Positions 9,721-18,970 of a stretch of 64,000 bases of DNA are shown one piece after another. This DNA comes from Streptomyces sp. NBC_00273. GTDB taxonomy: Bacteria; Actinomycetota; Actinomycetes; Streptomycetales; Streptomycetaceae. Where the stretch lies: NCBI RefSeq assembly GCF_036178145.1, contig NZ_CP108067.1, positions 5,084,001-5,148,000 of the forward strand, in the 5' to 3' direction. The notes below the pieces were generated by a model. It worked only from the letters and a program-made list of their open reading frames with translations, was not told where the DNA came from and searched no databases. A program made the position numbers and the translations under genes. Every line of letters starts with the position of its first letter. The stretch's first letter is position 1.

Positions 9721-9914
9721 TCGAGGGACGACGGGCCGGAGTTCAGTGACTCACATCACAGAATTCCGCCGCGTCCGCGCGTACGGTACCGGTCCAGTAT
9801 CAGCCTGTGGCCACGAACCGATCACCGACGATCGGCCGGTAGCCTTTGCGCGAACAGCACACCGCCGGACCACACACAGGTGCGGTCGGGACTGACGGAG
9901 AGGGCTGCAACGTT

Positions 9915-11936
9915 ATGGAAGAGCCGCGTCGCCTCGGCGGCCGGTACGAGCTGAGCCACGTGCTCGGCCGTGGTGGCATGGCCGAGGTCTACCTCGCTCA
10001 CGACACCCGGCTCGGCCGTACCGTCGCCGTCAAGACCCTGCGCGCCGACCTCGCCCGTGACCCGTCCTTCCAGGCCCGGTTCCGGCGCGAGGCCCAGTCG
10101 GCCGCGTCGCTGAACCATCCGGCGATCGTCGCGGTCTACGACACCGGCGAGGACTACGTCGACAACATCTCCATCCCGTACATCGTGATGGAGTACGTCG
10201 ACGGTTCCACGCTGCGCGAGCTGCTGCACTCGGGCCGCAAGCTGCTGCCCGAGCGCACCCTGGAGATGTGCATCGGCATCCTCCAGGCCCTGGAGTACTC
10301 GCACCGCGCCGGCATCGTGCACCGCGACATCAAGCCCGCCAACGTGATGCTGACCCGCACCGGCCAGGTCAAGGTCATGGACTTCGGCATCGCCCGCGCC
10401 ATGGGCGACTCCGGCATGACCATGACGCAGACGGCCGCCGTCATCGGCACCGCCCAGTACCTCTCTCCCGAGCAGGCCAAGGGCGAGCAGGTCGACGCGC
10501 GCTCCGACCTCTACTCCGCGGGCTGCCTGCTCTACGAGCTGCTCTGCGTCCGGCCCCCGTTCGTCGGTGACTCGCCGGTGGCCGTCGCCTACCAGCACGT
10601 ACGGGAAGAGCCGCAGCCGCCGTCGAACTTCGATCCCGAGATCACGCCCGAGATGGACGCCATCGTCCTCAAGGCACTGGTCAAGGACCCCGATTACCGC
10701 TACCAGTCGGCCGACGAGATGCGCGCCGACATCGAGGCCTGCCTCGACGGCCAGCCGGTGGCCGCCGCCGCGGCCATGGGCGCGACCGGCGGCTACGGCT
10801 ATCCCGACCAGGGGCACGGCTACGGACCCCAGGGCTACGACCAGCCCACCGCCGCCCTGCGCACCGCCGACCCCGGCGCCCAGACGTCGATGATGCCGCC
10901 CATGCCCCCGGGCGACGGCGGATACGGCTACGGCGACCAGGGCCACGGCGGCTACGACCAGGGCGCGAACCGCCGCCAGAAGAAGAGCAAGGCGTCCACC
11001 GTCCTGCTCGTCGCGGCGGGCGTCCTCGTCCTGGTCGGCGCGATCCTCATCGGCCATTCCCTCTTCAACGAGACCGCCGACAACCGGCCCACCGTGCCCA
11101 AGCTCATCGGCCAGACCCTCGAACGGGCGCAGAAGAGCGGCGACAGCGTCGGCCTCAAGGTGGTCAAGGGCCCTGACGCACCCTGCGAGGACCAGCCCAA
11201 GGGCAACGTCTGCAAGCAGGACCCCGCGGCCGACACCAAGGTCGACGACGGCGCCACCATCACGGTGACGGTCTCCACGGGCGCGCCCAAGGTGGCGGTC
11301 CCCAGCGTGGTCAACCTGAAGTTCGAGGACGCGGAGAAGCTGCTCAAGGAGAAGGGGCTGCAGGTCGACCGCAAGCCCCAGGAGTCCGCGCGCGCCGCCG
11401 GAACCGTCCTCGAGCAGAGCCCGAACGGCGGCGAGGCGGAGCGCAACAGCGTCGTCACGCTGACCGTCGCCAAGGAGATCTCCAAGGCCGACGTGCCGGA
11501 GCTCAGGGGCAAGAAGAAGGACGAGGCGATCAAGGCGCTCACGGACGCCAACCTCAGGCTCGGCAGCGTGACGGAGAGCGAGCAGCCCGGAGCCGTACCG
11601 GGCACGATCATCGATCAGCAGTTCGCGGCGGGCCAGCAGCTCGAGGTGGGCAAGACGGTGAACGTCACCATCGCCAAGGCCTCGACGCAGACGGCGGTGC
11701 CCAACTTCGCCGGCCTCACCGTGGACCAGTACAAGGACGAGCTGCGGCGCGCCAACCTCCGGCTCGGTGTCGTCACCGGCTCGACGGACGGCAACGCGGT
11801 CGTCGTACGCTCCGACCCGCAGCCGGGGACCCAGGTCAACACGGGCCAGACCGTGAACCTGATCGCCATCGGCGGCGGCGGCCAGCAGCAGGGCGGCAAC
11901 AACAACGGCGGCGGCTTCGGCGGCCTGGGCGGCTAG
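9915..11936 (+). CDS. pknB: PASTA-domain Ser/Thr protein kinase (PknB)
   Basis: Receptor kinase of the cell-wall operon, 673 residues. The kinase domain has a glycine loop (LGRGGMAEVYLA), Lys40 (VAVK), HRDIKPAN with Asp138, DFG with Asp156 and the activation-loop TMTQT seen in PknB. A Gly/Tyr-rich juxtamembrane stretch and a helix near 380-400 are followed by four PASTA repeats to about 660, starting around PTVPKLIGQ, VAVPSVVNL, ADVPELRGK and TAVPNFAGL. It ends in a Gln/Gly tail. The ATG at 9915 (MEEPRRLGG) has GGAGAGG upstream; an ORF start at 9846 would add 23 residues not typical of the family. Confidence 0.97.
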   Translation: MEEPRRLGGRYELSHVLGRGGMAEVYLAHDTRLGRTVAVKTLRADLARDPSFQARFRREAQSAASLNHPAIVAVYDTGEDYVDNISIPYIVMEYVDGSTLRELLHSGRKLLPERTLEMCIGILQALEYSHRAGIVHRDIKPANVMLTRTGQVKVMDFGIARAMGDSGMTMTQTAAVIGTAQYLSPEQAKGEQVDARSDLYSAGCLLYELLCVRPPFVGDSPVAVAYQHVREEPQPPSNFDPEITPEMDAIVLKALVKDPDYRYQSADEMRADIEACLDGQPVAAAAAMGATGGYGYPDQGHGYGPQGYDQPTAALRTADPGAQTSMMPPMPPGDGGYGYGDQGHGGYDQGANRRQKKSKASTVLLVAAGVLVLVGAILIGHSLFNETADNRPTVPKLIGQTLERAQKSGDSVGLKVVKGPDAPCEDQPKGNVCKQDPAADTKVDDGATITVTVSTGAPKVAVPSVVNLKFEDAEKLLKEKGLQVDRKPQESARAAGTVLEQSPNGGEAERNSVVTLTVAKEISKADVPELRGKKKDEAIKALTDANLRLGSVTESEQPGAVPGTIIDQQFAAGQQLEVGKTVNVTIAKASTQTAVPNFAGLTVDQYKDELRRANLRLGVVTGSTDGNAVVVRSDPQPGTQVNTGQTVNLIAIGGGGQQQGGNNNGGGFGGLGG

Positions 11937-11942
11937 CGCGCC

Positions 11943-11970
11943 CTGCGTCGTGGTCACGACCACGACGCAG
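11943..11970. repeat. Perfect 13-bp inverted repeat after pknB
   Basis: Arms CTGCGTCGTGGTC and GACCACGACGCAG separated by 2 bases, starting 7 bases after the pknB stop. It can form a tight hairpin just ahead of a second, longer one, so it is probably part of the operon terminator. A protein-binding palindrome is the alternative. Confidence 0.7.
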
Positions 11971-11977
11971 CGAAGGG

Positions 11978-12016
11978 GTCCGGCCTCCCTCCCGGGAACG
12001 GGGAGGGAGGCCGGAC
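11978..12016 (+). terminator. Strong hairpin terminator of the fhaA-pknB operon
   Basis: A 16-bp GC-rich stem (GTCCGGCCTCCCTCCC with GGGAGGGAGGCCGGAC) and 7-base loop, followed by CCTTTG. It lies between pknB and the convergent sortase gene and can act in both directions. There is no long T-run, as is usual for Streptomyces. Confidence 0.85.
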
Positions 12017-12161
12017 CTTTGTGCGTCGCGTCGCTGTGCGGCCGCCTGCGCCCCCATCCGGGACACATGGGCCTCGTGGGACCCAGGAGGCGTCAACGCC
12101 TCCCACAGGGGCCTTCTGAGGGCCTGGCGGCGTCAGGACCCCATCCGGTCACCGCACGCGC

Positions 12162-12887
12162 TCAGCGCAGTTCGGCCGGCGGGGTCCGCTTCGCGTCCAC
12201 CTTCTCCGTCCGGACCAGCTCGCCCCACACGATGTACCGGTACTTCGAGGTGTAGACCGGCGTGCAGGTGGTGAGCGTGACGTACCGGCCGGGGGCGGTC
12301 TTCCCGGAGTCCTTGGGGACCGCGTTGATCACGTCGGTGTTGTACTTCGAGGTCTGGCGCAGCTCCGCGAAGACCTTGTAGACGTACCAGGTGTCGCGGG
12401 TCTCGAAGACGATCGCGTCGCCGTTCTTCACCTTGTCGATGTTGTGGAACTTCGCCCCGTGGCCGTCCCGGTGCGCGGCCAGCGCGAAGTTGCCCTTCTC
12501 GTCCCACGGCAGCGCGGACTTCACCGGCTCCGTGTAGTACCCGGCCACGCCGTCGTCGAGGGTGTCCGGGTCGGTCCCCGGCTTGACGAGCACCTCGCCG
12601 TTCTTCATCGCCGGTACGTGCAGGAAGCCGACGCCGTCCTGGGTGTCCAGCGCCCCGGGTGCGGCGGCCTGCGGGGAGGGGGTCTGCCACTGCTGGCGGA
12701 TCTCGTCGCCGCGCGCCGACGCCTGCCGGTCGGCGAGCACGTTCGTCCACCACAGCGAGTAGGCCACGAACAGGCCCAGCACCAGGCCCACGGTGATCAG
12801 GACCTCGCCCAGCAGGCTCAGGAATCCGGCGAGCACACTGCGGTTGCCGGCGGGCGGGGCCGCGGCGCGGCGGCGGGCACGAGACAC
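12162..12887 (-). CDS. Class E sortase
   Basis: Membrane-anchored transpeptidase of 241 residues that attaches sorted proteins to peptidoglycan. One helix lies near residues 22-48. The sortase fold has His in LAAHRDGHG, the catalytic Cys in YVTLTTCTP and Arg in SKYRYIVWG, the class E set. The start is GTG. It is the last gene of a leftward run of sortase genes around pabA. Class E enzymes usually recognise LAxTG; the substrate is not in this window. A palindrome (GGAGGCGT-CA-ACGCCTCC, about 12086-12103) lies downstream and may end the transcript. Confidence 0.94.
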   Translation of the reverse strand: MSRARRRAAAPPAGNRSVLAGFLSLLGEVLITVGLVLGLFVAYSLWWTNVLADRQASARGDEIRQQWQTPSPQAAAPGALDTQDGVGFLHVPAMKNGEVLVKPGTDPDTLDDGVAGYYTEPVKSALPWDEKGNFALAAHRDGHGAKFHNIDKVKNGDAIVFETRDTWYVYKVFAELRQTSKYNTDVINAVPKDSGKTAPGRYVTLTTCTPVYTSKYRYIVWGELVRTEKVDAKRTPPAELR

Positions 12888-12900
12888 TGCTGATTCGTCC

Positions 12901-13725
12901 TTAGCTGGTCAGCGCGGGCGGCGGGCCCTGGCTGCGGGGGCGTTCCTCGGTCATCCTGCCCCATACGATCATCCGGTAGGTGCTGGTGAACTCCGGGGTG
13001 CAGGTGGTCAGCGTGATGTACCGGCCCTCGGATGTGAATCCCGATCCCTCCGGAACGGGCTTGATCACCGCCACGTTCGTCGGCGGTGTCTGCGCGAGCG
13101 ACGAGGTCATCTCGTACGTGTAGTAGGCGTCCCGGGTCTCGACCACGACGGGATCCCCGGGCACCAGCCGGTTGATGTAGCGGAACGGCTCGCCGTGGGT
13201 GTTGCGGTGTCCGGCCACCGCGAAGTTGCCCTGCTTGTCGGCCGGCATCGCCGTCTTCAGCGCGCCCTCGCCGTAGTGCCCGACCATGCCCTTGTCCAGC
13301 ACCTTCGGCTTGCTGATGCCCTCCGCGACCGGGACCTTCACGTCCAGCTTCGGAATGTGGAGGATCGCGAAGCCCTGGCCGGGCTCGAAGGCCGTCACGG
13401 GCGGTGCGGCAGCCCCGGCGGCGCCCGGGTCCCGTTCCCAGGTCTGGCGCAGGGAGCCGGCGGCGCCGTTCGCCACCCGCTCCGCCAGCAGGTTCGTGTA
13501 CCAGAGCTGGTAGGCGACGAACAGCAGCATCACCAGGCCCAGCGTGATGAACAGTTCTCCGCCCAGCCGGCTCGCGATGACCACCGGGCCGCCCGAGGCC
13601 GGCCGCCTGCGCCGCCGGCCGCCCCGCCTGCGGGTGCGTCGGGCGGCCTGTTTCGCGGCCTGCTGAGCGGCCCTGCGTCGCGCGGCCCGGCCCTCCGTGG
13701 GCGCGGACGGCGCGACCGCGGTCAC
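12901..13725 (-). CDS. Class E sortase
   Basis: Second sortase of 274 residues. The N-terminus is very basic (RRRAAQQAAKQAARRTRRRGG), followed by one membrane helix (about 55-75). Catalytic residues are in VAGHRNTHG (His), ITLTTCTPEF (Cys) and TYRMIVWG (Arg). The GTG start overlaps the pabA stop by 4 bases (GTGA), so it is co-translated with the upstream gene. It is a paralogue of the other two sortases here. Confidence 0.94.
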   Translation of the reverse strand: MTAVAPSAPTEGRAARRRAAQQAAKQAARRTRRRGGRRRRRPASGGPVVIASRLGGELFITLGLVMLLFVAYQLWYTNLLAERVANGAAGSLRQTWERDPGAAGAAAPPVTAFEPGQGFAILHIPKLDVKVPVAEGISKPKVLDKGMVGHYGEGALKTAMPADKQGNFAVAGHRNTHGEPFRYINRLVPGDPVVVETRDAYYTYEMTSSLAQTPPTNVAVIKPVPEGSGFTSEGRYITLTTCTPEFTSTYRMIVWGRMTEERPRSQGPPPALTS

Positions 13726-14360
13726 GCGACGGCCTTGCCCACCACCGGGGCGAGCCCCACCGAGCGCTCCACGGCACCCGTGTCACCGCACCGCACCAGC
13801 CAGTTGGCGAGCATCCGGTGACCCCATTCGGTCAGCACCGACTCGGGGTGGAACTGCACGCCCTCGACGTCGTGCTCCCGGTGGCGCAGGCCCATGATGA
13901 TCCCGTCCTCGGTCCGCGCCGTGACCTCCAGCGCGTCCGGCAGGGTCCCGGGCTCGGCGGCGAGGGAGTGGTAGCGGGTCGCGATGAACGGCGACGGCAG
14001 TCCTTCGAACACCCCGAGCCCCTCGTGGATCACGGGGGAGGTCTTGCCGTGCAGCAGCTCGGGGGCCCGGCCCACGACGCCTCCGTAGGCGACCGCCATC
14101 GACTGCATGCCGAGGCACACGCCGAAGACGGGGACGGCCGTGCGGGCGCAGTGGCGGACCATGTCGATGCAGACGCCCGCCTCCTCCGGCGTACCGGGGC
14201 CGGGGGACAGCAGTACGCCGTCGAAGCCGTCCTGCGCGTGCGAGAGCTCGACCTCGTCGTTGCGCAGCACCTCGCATTCGGCACCGAGCTGGTAGAGGTA
14301 CTGGACCAGGTTGAAGACAAAGCTGTCGTAGTTGTCCACAACCAGAATGCGCGCGCTCAC
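13722..14360 (-). CDS. pabA: Class I glutamine amidotransferase, PabA/TrpG type
   Basis: Glutaminase subunit of 212 residues supplying ammonia to aminodeoxychorismate or anthranilate synthase. All triad parts are present: nucleophile Cys in VFGVCLGMQ, and His and Glu in GVQFHPESVLTEWG. The oxyanion region is LLSPGPGTPEEAG. It starts at GTG (VSARILVVDNYD), overlapping the upstream small membrane gene by 4 bases. No PabB or TrpE partner is nearby, so PabA versus TrpG cannot be settled here. Confidence 0.95.
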   Translation of the reverse strand: MSARILVVDNYDSFVFNLVQYLYQLGAECEVLRNDEVELSHAQDGFDGVLLSPGPGTPEEAGVCIDMVRHCARTAVPVFGVCLGMQSMAVAYGGVVGRAPELLHGKTSPVIHEGLGVFEGLPSPFIATRYHSLAAEPGTLPDALEVTARTEDGIIMGLRHREHDVEGVQFHPESVLTEWGHRMLANWLVRCGDTGAVERSVGLAPVVGKAVA

Positions 14361-14533
14361 GGAGTGGCTCCCGATCCCTCGTCCACCGTCACATCGTTGA
14401 ACGGAAGAAGCGGCTCGGCCCACGGGAAGACGTACTGGAAGAGCACGAAGACCACCGCGAGGACCAGTACGAGTGAGATCAGCGCGCGTACCCACGCGTT
14501 TCCCGGCAGGTGCCGCCAGATCCAGCCGTACAT
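14357..14533 (-). CDS. Small single-pass membrane protein, 58 residues
   Basis: Small protein starting MYGWIWRHLPGNAWVRAL with one long hydrophobic helix (about 16-38) and a short acidic C-terminal tail. The ATG at 14533 is preferred (AAGGA about 10 bases upstream); a GTG at 14557 would add 8 residues without a ribosome site. It overlaps the pabA start by 4 bases. Such a gene is conserved beside the sortase/pabA cluster in Streptomyces. The function is unknown. Confidence 0.85.
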   Translation of the reverse strand: MYGWIWRHLPGNAWVRALISLVLVLAVVFVLFQYVFPWAEPLLPFNDVTVDEGSGATP

Positions 14534-14623
14534 GCCGCCTGATTCCTTTTCGTCCACGTTCGTTCAACGCACCGCGGGGGGCGGTACGCGAACAGACTAA
14601 AGGCAGCGGCCCGAAAGGGTGGG

Positions 14624-15397
14624 TCACCCGGACAAACCCTCCGGTCGCCCCTGGGACGCGGGGAGGGTCCCGGTCAGTTCCGCCCAGACGACCAGCCGAT
14701 GGCTGTGCCCCCATTCCGGATCGCAGGTCGTCAGCGTCAGATAGCGGCCGGGCGCCCGGAACGGTGATTTCTCCGGGACCGGGTCGACCACGGCGACGTC
14801 GGTGGGCAGGGTGCGCAGGGGTGCTGACCGAAGCGTGTACGTGTACCAGGTGCTCGCGTCCTTGACGATCACCTCGTCGCCCGGGCGCAAGCGCGGGAAG
14901 TCCTTGAAGGGGTCCCCGTAGGTGCGCCGGTGGCCGGCCACCGAGAAGTTCCCGACGGCGCCGAGGGGCGCGGTGGCGGCGTAGTGGCCGAGCCCCTTCT
15001 TCAGCAGTTCGGGGTCGGTTCCCTCCAGGACGGGCTTGACCCAGTCCGGGCCGAAGCGCGGGACGTACATCTCGGCGAAGGCCCGGCCGGCGGGATGGCG
15101 CTCGGGCTGCGCCGGGGGTGCCGGGGGCACCGACGGGGCCCGCGACGGTGTCGGCTGCGGCGCCGGGGCGGGCGCGGGGGCCGCGGCCGGGGCGGCCGCC
15201 CAGCGGTCGCGCATCCGGTCCATCTCCCCGTCCATGGCCCGGTCGGCCTTGACCCCGGTCCACAGCAGGACGTAGGCGACGAAGAGCACGATCAGGGTGC
15301 CCGCCGTCAGGCACACCTCGCTGAACGTCCGTACCACCAGGCGCAGTACGACGTCAGGACGGACCCGATCACGGGGTGGGCGCCACCGGCTTCGCAT
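14624..15397 (-). CDS. Class E sortase
   Basis: Third sortase of 257 residues. One membrane helix (about 28-50) is followed by a long Ala/Pro linker (about 68-100) and the sortase domain with His in VAGHRRTYG, Cys in LTLTTCDPE and Arg in SHRLVVW. The given ATG lies 29 bases inside the preceding DUF881 gene and lacks a clear ribosome site, so the start is uncertain. It belongs to the same leftward group as the other two sortases. Confidence 0.92.
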   Translation of the reverse strand: MRSRWRPPRDRVRPDVVLRLVVRTFSEVCLTAGTLIVLFVAYVLLWTGVKADRAMDGEMDRMRDRWAAAPAAAPAPAPAPQPTPSRAPSVPPAPPAQPERHPAGRAFAEMYVPRFGPDWVKPVLEGTDPELLKKGLGHYAATAPLGAVGNFSVAGHRRTYGDPFKDFPRLRPGDEVIVKDASTWYTYTLRSAPLRTLPTDVAVVDPVPEKSPFRAPGRYLTLTTCDPEWGHSHRLVVWAELTGTLPASQGRPEGLSG

Positions 15398-16142
15398 AGT
15401 GGAGGTCCACTGTGCCGGAGTAGCCGGGAAGTGTCAGCGCCTTGTGCTCGTCCACTTTCCAGCCGAGCCCGTAGGCGTTCACGTACAGCTGGTAGTTCTG
15501 CAGGGCCGGGGAGGCGGCGAGGGCCTTCTTCAACGCGCCCGGGTCGCCGACCGCCGAAATCTTGTACGGCGGCGAGTAGACCCGGCCCTGGAGGATCAGG
15601 GTGTTGCCCACGCAGCGGACCGCGCTGGTGGAGATCAGCCGCTGGTCCATGACCTGGATGCCCTGGGCGCCGCCCTGCCAGAGGGCGTTGACCACGGCCT
15701 GGAGGTCCTGCTGGTGGATCACCAGGTCGTTGGGCTGTGGCTCGGGCACGTTGGGGATGCGGGCGGTGGCGTTCGGCGGGGCGTCGTTGAGGGTGACCGT
15801 CAGGCCCTTGCCGGTCAGCTCCTCGGTGCCGGAGGCGGCGCGCAGGGCGGCCAGCTTGGCGTCCTGTGCCTTGGTGCTGCCGTCGTCACGCTCGGCGAGG
15901 GTGTCCACGCGGCCGCGTACGGCCGCGGTGCTCTGCTCCAGCGCCGCGTTGTCCTGGCTGCGCTCCTTGATGAGGTCCGACAGCTTCAGGAGGGATGCGT
16001 CCGTCCGGATGTTCGTACCCTTGGAGGTGTTGAAACTGGTGACGAAGAGCAGCCCGGCCAGGGCGAAGACGGCGGCCGTCAGGAGCCGGACCGGCCTGGC
16101 CCGGCGACGGGGACCCACGGAGGAGTCGTCGGAATTGCTCAA
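15369..16142 (-). CDS. DUF881 family membrane protein
   Basis: Protein of 257 residues: basic N-terminus, one membrane helix (about 25-45), a coiled-coil-like segment (about 55-105, KLSDLIKERSQDNAALEQ) and the DUF881 domain (GLTVTLNDAP ... LVIHQQDLQAVVNALWQGGA). Such proteins occur near crgA and division genes in actinobacteria; the role is unknown. I prefer a TTG start at 16142 (MSNSDDSS) because GAAGGAGAAGG precedes it at good spacing. A GTG at 16166 would add 8 residues but has no ribosome site. Confidence 0.88.
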   Translation of the reverse strand: MSNSDDSSVGPRRRARPVRLLTAAVFALAGLLFVTSFNTSKGTNIRTDASLLKLSDLIKERSQDNAALEQSTAAVRGRVDTLAERDDGSTKAQDAKLAALRAASGTEELTGKGLTVTLNDAPPNATARIPNVPEPQPNDLVIHQQDLQAVVNALWQGGAQGIQVMDQRLISTSAVRCVGNTLILQGRVYSPPYKISAVGDPGALKKALAASPALQNYQLYVNAYGLGWKVDEHKALTLPGYSGTVDLHYAKPVAPTP

Positions 16143-16233
16143 CGTACCCTTCTCCTTCAACGCCACAGGTCCACTACGCTAACGGACGCCCGGGGCAGGC
16201 AAGGTCCCCAGCGCATCGACAGGAGAGCCCCTC

Positions 16234-16488
16234 GTGCCGAAGTCACGTATCCGCAAGAAGGACGACTACACGCCGCCGCCCTCGCGGCAGCCGCAGAGCA
16301 TCCGGCTCACGAATCGCAGCTGGGTCGCCCCGGTCATGCTGGCGTTCTTCCTGATCGGACTCGCGTGGATCGTCGTTTTCTACGTGACCGAGACCCAGCT
16401 GCCGATCGAGGCTCTGGGCAATTGGAACATTGTAGTCGGTTTCGGCTTCATCGCTGCCGGATTCGGCGTCTCCACGCAGTGGAAATAG
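16234..16488 (+). CDS. crgA: CrgA: septation inhibitor membrane protein
   Basis: Cell-division protein of 84 residues with a basic N-terminus ([16 protein letters not shown]) and two membrane helices (about 31-52 and 63-82). In Streptomyces CrgA coordinates growth and FtsZ-ring assembly during sporulation; in mycobacteria it is a divisome member. The GTG start has GGAGAG upstream. Length and sequence match the family. Confidence 0.97.
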   Translation: MPKSRIRKKDDYTPPPSRQPQSIRLTNRSWVAPVMLAFFLIGLAWIVVFYVTETQLPIEALGNWNIVVGFGFIAAGFGVSTQWK

Positions 16489-16521
16489 CACCCGACAGCC
16501 CCTGATGGAAGCTCTCCCCAG

Positions 16522-16579
16522 GAGTTATCCACAGCGTCATCCACACCTGAGGAAAAGACAGAAGATCTGTGGATAACTC
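16522..16579. other. Inverted pair of DnaA boxes
   Basis: Two perfect TTATCCACA boxes face each other (16525-16533 and, reversed, 16568-16576) within a 13-bp perfect inverted repeat (GAGTTATCCACAG and CTGTGGATAACTC). Weaker copies lie beside them (TCATCCACA at 16537; TGTGGAGAG at 16580). The intervening AT-richer segment is about 32 bp. The site lies between crgA and the rhomboid gene. DnaA-box clusters outside oriC are known in Streptomyces and lower initiation frequency. Confidence 0.85.
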
Positions 16580-16603
16580 TGTGGAGAGTTGACGCCGGTG
16601 TGA

Positions 16604-17482
16604 TCAGGTGAGTTCCGCGGTGCGGAGCAGAATCACCATCGCGACCAGCAGGAAGGCCACCGCGCAGGTGCCCCACTGGACGAGGGCGCGATGGCGACCG
16701 GCGGTGGGCATGAGCATGCCCAAGCCCACCAGCGCTCCGGTGACCAGGCCACCCACATGGGCCTGCCAGGACACCGTGAGCGCGCCGCCGAGCGGTACGA
16801 AGGTCAGCACCAGCATCAGCACGACCATGACGATCACCGGCCGCATCTCGTAGCGCAGCCGCTTCGCCAGGACGACGGTGGCGCCGAGCAGGCCGAAGAC
16901 GGCGCCGGAGGCGCCGAGGGTCTGCACGTACGGCTCGCTCAGCAGGTAGACCAGCGCGCTGCCGCCCAGGCCGGAGAGCAAGAAGACCGCGAGATAGCGG
17001 ACCCGGCCAAGCGCCGCTTCCAGCGGCCCGCCGATGACCCACAGCCCGATCATGTTGCCGATGATGTGCCACCACTCGACGTGCAGGAAGACCGAGGTCA
17101 GCAGCCGGTAGTACTCGCCCGTGGCCACCCCGTGGAGCGGGCCGCCGGGGTACTCGAAGTACCGGCCGCCGATCAGCTCCAGCTGGACCGCCAGCGCCTG
17201 GTCGGAGAGCGCCGCGATGAACACCAGGACGTTGATCCCGATGAGGATCTTGGTGACCAGGTGGGGGTCGGCGGCGACCACCCCGCCCGCGACGGTGCGC
17301 GGCGCGTTCGCGGTCGGGTGGTGCCCGGTGCCGGAACCCGCGCGGACGCACTCGGGACACTGGAAGCCGACCGAGGCGCTGATCATGCACTCGGGGCAGA
17401 TGGGGCGCTCGCAGCGGGTACAGCTGATCCCCGTGTCGCGGTCCGGGTGGCGGTAGCAGCCCGGTAGACGGTCGGTGTCCAT
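16604..17482 (-). CDS. Rhomboid-family intramembrane serine protease with N-terminal zinc domain
   Basis: Protein of 292 residues. The N-terminal 45 residues carry a B-box-like zinc site with several Cys and His (CYRHPDRDTGISCTRCERP, CPEC). Six or so membrane helices follow, with the catalytic Ser in LGASGAVFG and His in WQAHVGGLV, plus the WHIIGNM loop. The substrate is unknown. It is conserved next to crgA and the cyclophilin gene in Streptomyces. Confidence 0.95.
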   Translation of the reverse strand: MDTDRLPGCYRHPDRDTGISCTRCERPICPECMISASVGFQCPECVRAGSGTGHHPTANAPRTVAGGVVAADPHLVTKILIGINVLVFIAALSDQALAVQLELIGGRYFEYPGGPLHGVATGEYYRLLTSVFLHVEWWHIIGNMIGLWVIGGPLEAALGRVRYLAVFLLSGLGGSALVYLLSEPYVQTLGASGAVFGLLGATVVLAKRLRYEMRPVIVMVVLMLVLTFVPLGGALTVSWQAHVGGLVTGALVGLGMLMPTAGRHRALVQWGTCAVAFLLVAMVILLRTAELT

Positions 17483-17576
17483 CGGTTCCCTAGGGTGTCT
17501 CGTCGACCGGGCCGGGGCGCCCCGCCGGTCCCGTACGTATCCAGTACGGACGGGCGGGGCCGAAAGGTTCCCGGCG

Positions 17577-18104
17577 TCAGCGCCTCTCGACGACCACGGA
17601 CTGGATGATCACGTCGTCCAGGGGGCGCTTGGTGCGCGGGTTGGTGGCGCCGGCGGCGATGGCCTCCACGACCTTCTGGCTGGCGGGGTCGGTGACCTCG
17701 CCGAAGATGGTGTGCTTGCGCGTCAGCCAGGCGGTGGGCGCGACGGTGATGAAGAACTGCGAGCCGTTGGTGCCCGGGCCGGCGTTGGCCATGGCGAGCA
17801 GGAAGGGCTTGGTGAAGGCCAGGTCGGGGTGGAACTCGTCCGCGAAGCGGTAGCCGGGGCCGCCGGTGCCGTTGCCGAGCGGGTCGCCGCCCTGGATCAT
17901 GAAGCCGCTGATGACGCGGTGGAAGACGGTGCCGTCGTACAGCGGGTCCGTGGTCTTCTGGCCGTCGGTGGGACGGGTCCATTCCCGGGCGCCCGTGGCG
18001 AGCTCGACGAAGTTCCGCACGGTCTTCGGAGCGAGGTTCTCCAGCAGCTCGATCTCGATGTCGCCGTGGGTCGTCTTCAGGGTGGCGTAGAGCTTCTCGG
18101 CCAC
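17577..18104 (-). CDS. ppiA: Cyclophilin-type peptidyl-prolyl cis-trans isomerase
   Basis: Cytosolic proline isomerase of 175 residues. Motifs are [18 protein letters not shown] (with the catalytic Arg), [11 protein letters not shown] and KHTIFGEV. The GTG at 18104 ([16 protein letters not shown]) is chosen because GAAGG lies 7 bases upstream; longer in-frame starts up to 18179 lack family similarity. No signal peptide. Confidence 0.95.
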   Translation of the reverse strand: MAEKLYATLKTTHGDIEIELLENLAPKTVRNFVELATGAREWTRPTDGQKTTDPLYDGTVFHRVISGFMIQGGDPLGNGTGGPGYRFADEFHPDLAFTKPFLLAMANAGPGTNGSQFFITVAPTAWLTRKHTIFGEVTDPASQKVVEAIAAGATNPRTKRPLDDVIIQSVVVERR

Positions 18105-18278
18105 GGATCTGCCTTCCATAGTCATCACTGTCGGTCCAGATGGTCGCACGGAGCGCTCCGCGGCACTGAAATCCTCCACCCGTATGCCCTGTCACGCATG
18201 CCTGTCAGCGATATGGCAGGCATGATCCGACAAAGGGTGGAAAGGTGAACTGTGTCCGCCACCGAGGAGGAGGATCCC

Positions 18279-18959
18279 GTGACCGGCAAGGAGAGCATGC
18301 GCCTGGCAGCCGAGAGCGCCAGGGAGAGTGTGCGGCACGCGACGGAAGTGGTGGCACCGTACGCGGAATCCGCCAGGGAAGCCGCAGTGCACTACGCCCA
18401 GGAAGCGAACGAACGGCTGGCACCCAAGATGTCGTACGCGGCGACCAGCGCCGCCCAGCACGCCCGTACGACCTACGACTGCCATCTGCAACCCCGGCTC
18501 AAGGCCGCGCGGGCCCATGTGCCGCCGCCCGTCGACCGGGCGGCGACGCAGGCGCGCCAGGCGGCGCGGCAGGCCGCCGAGTACACCCAGCCGAAGATCG
18601 AGAGCGCGATCGCGGCCGCCACTCCGGTGGCCGAGGAGGCCGCGTCCCGGTCGACGGCGGCGCTCGCGGCGCTGCGCGGCCAGGTGACGGCCAAGGAAGT
18701 ACAGAAGCTCGTACGGCGCCGCGAGCGGCACGCGCGCAACGGGAAGATCCTGCGCGGTGTCGCACTGGTCGGCGTACTGGCGTGCGCCGCCTACGCGGTG
18801 TGGCGTTGGTGGGACCAGCAGTCGAATCCGGACTGGCTCGTCGAACCGCCGGCGGCCACCGAGCTGTCCTCGCGCGACGCGGCGCCGTCCGGCTTCGACG
18901 AGGAGCTGGCGGAGAAGGAGCGCGAGGCCGAGTCCGGCCCCGACGACAAGCAGCTCTGA
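18279..18959 (+). CDS. DUF5324 family protein
   Basis: Protein of 226 residues that is mostly Ala-rich helix (about 1-160), then a basic stretch and one membrane helix (about 165-185, ILRGVALVGVLACAAYAVW), with an acidic tail. It resembles helical bundle proteins conserved beside ppiA in Streptomyces. GTG at 18279 is favoured by GAGGAGG 5 bases upstream and by the family start VTGKES; a GTG at 18252 would add 9 residues. The function is unknown. Confidence 0.85.
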   Translation: MTGKESMRLAAESARESVRHATEVVAPYAESAREAAVHYAQEANERLAPKMSYAATSAAQHARTTYDCHLQPRLKAARAHVPPPVDRAATQARQAARQAAEYTQPKIESAIAAATPVAEEAASRSTAALAALRGQVTAKEVQKLVRRRERHARNGKILRGVALVGVLACAAYAVWRWWDQQSNPDWLVEPPAATELSSRDAAPSGFDEELAEKEREAESGPDDKQL

Positions 18960-18970
18960 GCGGCGCGCGC

